DNA from: JBBQZL01 sp038207745
Lineage (GTDB): Bacteria; Actinomycetota; Thermoleophilia; Solirubrobacterales; 70-9
Length of the DNA stretch: 6,901 bases
Direction: 5' to 3'
NCBI GenBank assembly: GCA_038207745.1
Contig: JBBQZL010000146.1
Coordinates: 1 to 6,901, forward strand
Part shown: positions 5,841-6,901 of the stretch, piece by piece
Layout: each line of letters begins with the position of its first letter
Position numbering within the stretch: the stretch's first letter is position 1
Program-made: the position numbers and the translations under genes
Notes under the pieces: model-generated
Database searches by the model: none
Seen by the model: the letters and a program-made list of their open reading frames with translations, nothing else
Told to the model about the DNA's origin: nothing

Positions 5841-6701
5841 ATGGGCGGCAATCTGAAGAAGCGGCTGTCCCCGTATCTTCAGACAGCGCCGGCGAACCTC
5901 TGGCTCTGGCTCTTCTTCGTCGTACCGCTGTTCTCGATCCTGACGATCTCGCTGACCACCGGCAATTCAGTCGAGGGCTTCGCGATGACCTGGAATTTCA
6001 GCGTCTATCCAGATTCGATCAGCCAGTACTCGGTTCAATTCGCGCGCTCGTTTATGTACGGCGGAGTGTCGACGGCGCTGGCCATGATTGCGATGTATCC
6101 CGTCGCCTATTGGATCGCCTTCCGGGGAGGCAGGCGGAAGGCGGTCTTTCTCTTCCTCCTGCTACTGCCGTTCCTGGTTTCGTTCATCATCCGGATACTC
6201 ACCTGGCAGTTCATCCTCTCCGACCAGGGGATCGTGCTCGGGACGCTCAAGGACCTGCATCTGGTCCCGCAGGATCTCCGCCTCCTCTCGACCCCTTCGG
6301 CGGTGGTGATGGGTCTCACGTATGACGCGCTTCCCTGGATGGCGCTCCCGATCTACGTTTCGCTCGAGCGGATCGATCGCGACGTCATCGAAGCGGCATC
6401 AGATCTCTATTCCTCCGCATGGCAGCGTTTCCGCTCCGTGATCCTTCCGCTCTCCGCGCCCGGCATCTACGCCGGAATACTCCTGGTCGGAATCTCGAAT
6501 GTCGGTGACTTCCTCAGCGCCCAGATCCTTGGCGGGCCGAGCACGACGATGATCGGGAACATCATCCAGACGCAGTACGTGCAGAATCAGAACTACCCGG
6601 TTGCCTCTGCGCTTTCGCTGGTTCTGATGGTTTCCCTGCTGATCTTCGTGCTCCTCTACGGGCGCATCTTCGGGTCCCAGACGATCAAGGATTTCGTATG
6701 A
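5841..6701 (+). CDS. ABC transporter permease, PotB-like
   Basis: A 286-residue binding-protein-dependent permease of the spermidine/putrescine PotB type. It has an N-terminal helix at about 19-40, a periplasmic loop, then helices near 73-95, 101-122, 153-175, 208-228 and 253-274, giving the usual six. The EAA loop that contacts the ATPase is present as EAASDLYSSAWQRF (184-197) followed by VILPLSAPG; the normally invariant glycine of EAA-x3-G is Tyr190. Downstream GGPSTTMIGN (231-240) matches the family signature. GAGAGCGGA lies just before the ATG. It follows the binding-protein gene by 29 bp and precedes the second permease by 19 bp, so the genes are almost certainly co-transcribed. Confidence 0.92.
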   Translation: MGGNLKKRLSPYLQTAPANLWLWLFFVVPLFSILTISLTTGNSVEGFAMTWNFSVYPDSISQYSVQFARSFMYGGVSTALAMIAMYPVAYWIAFRGGRRKAVFLFLLLLPFLVSFIIRILTWQFILSDQGIVLGTLKDLHLVPQDLRLLSTPSAVVMGLTYDALPWMALPIYVSLERIDRDVIEAASDLYSSAWQRFRSVILPLSAPGIYAGILLVGISNVGDFLSAQILGGPSTTMIGNIIQTQYVQNQNYPVASALSLVLMVSLLIFVLLYGRIFGSQTIKDFV

Positions 6702-6724
6702 CCGCGTCGGGGGTGACCGGATGA
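6698..6724 (+). other. Eight-codon micro-ORF bridging the two permeases
   Basis: ATG 6698 overlaps the first permease's stop (ATGA) and reads MTASGVTG to a TGA at 6722-6724, which itself overlaps the second permease's ATG 6721 (ATGA). It could let ribosomes pass from one permease gene to the next by reinitiation, but it may be chance. Confidence 0.15.
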
Positions 6725-6901
6725 AGGGCGACAGCAGGAAAGTGGGTTCGACCGTTGCCGAGCACGTGCAGAAGCGAACCTGGACCCGCTTCGTGCTGCC
6801 GTCATACGTCGTCTTGATCATGGCCTACACGTTGGTCCCGATCGCGGTGATGGTTCTCTACGGATTCAACAAGGCGCCGAATCAGCGACTCAGCTTTGCA
6901 T
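6721..6901 (+). CDS. ABC transporter permease, PotC-like (5' part only)
   Basis: The frame from ATG 6721 stays open to the window edge (60 codons). After about 20 mostly polar and basic residues (MKGDSRKVGSTVAEHVQKR) comes a long hydrophobic helix with FVLPSYVVLIMAYTLVPIAV, then MVLYGFNKAPNQRLSF. This matches the first helix and following loop of PotC-type permeases, which typically read '...P...L...SFN......'. The location, just after the PotB-like gene and 19 bp past its stop, fits the second half of the heterodimeric channel. GGGGGTGA lies 4-11 bases upstream as ribosome binding site. The EAA loop and the rest lie beyond the window. Confidence 0.82.
   Translation, partial: MKGDSRKVGSTVAEHVQKRTWTRFVLPSYVVLIMAYTLVPIAVMVLYGFNKAPNQRLSFA

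Overview
The window is GC-rich DNA with strong G/C bias at third codon positions, and it looks actinobacterial. Supporting signs are a P450-type reductase and His-ligand ferredoxin pair, a Tat-exported lipoprotein and several GTG or TTG starts. A Thermoleophilia/Solirubrobacterales-like lineage is possible, but that is an inference from style only. No RNA genes, insertion sequences or CRISPR arrays were seen.

Left part (1-1427, + strand): a NAD(P)H- and FAD-dependent ferredoxin reductase overlaps a small single-cluster ferredoxin by ATGA. Together they form a short electron-transfer chain of the kind that feeds a cytochrome P450 or another oxygenase, which would lie outside the window. Converging on them with an 11-bp gap is a complete acyl-CoA synthetase of the 4-coumarate-CoA ligase type (2983-1439, - strand).

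Middle part (2984-4536): the region upstream of the ligase carries an exact tandem pair of 11-bp near-repeats just before a small predicted membrane-anchored protein (3117-3443, +). Facing that gene is a minus-strand pair: a multi-pass membrane protein (4369-3614) and, overlapping its stop codon, the remnant of an enoyl-CoA hydratase/isomerase gene (3617-3421). The remnant keeps an excellent ribosome binding site, a TTG start, a recognisable N-terminus and a C-terminus-like tail. The body is missing and the two ends are in different frames. This broken gene is not apparent from a list of long ORFs and is the main discovery here.

Right part (4552-6901, + strand): a polyamine-type ABC importer operon, with a Tat lipoprotein substrate-binding protein (PotD-like), a first permease (PotB-like) and the start of a second permease (PotC-like) cut by the window edge. 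No ATPase gene is inside the window. A nested dyad element lies in front of the operon.

Nothing here is clearly a new defence or mobile system. The window is mostly ordinary metabolism and transport, with some unusual details: the gene remnant, the tandem repeat, the leader dyad, an in-frame hexanucleotide repeat and a micro-ORF between the two permeases.
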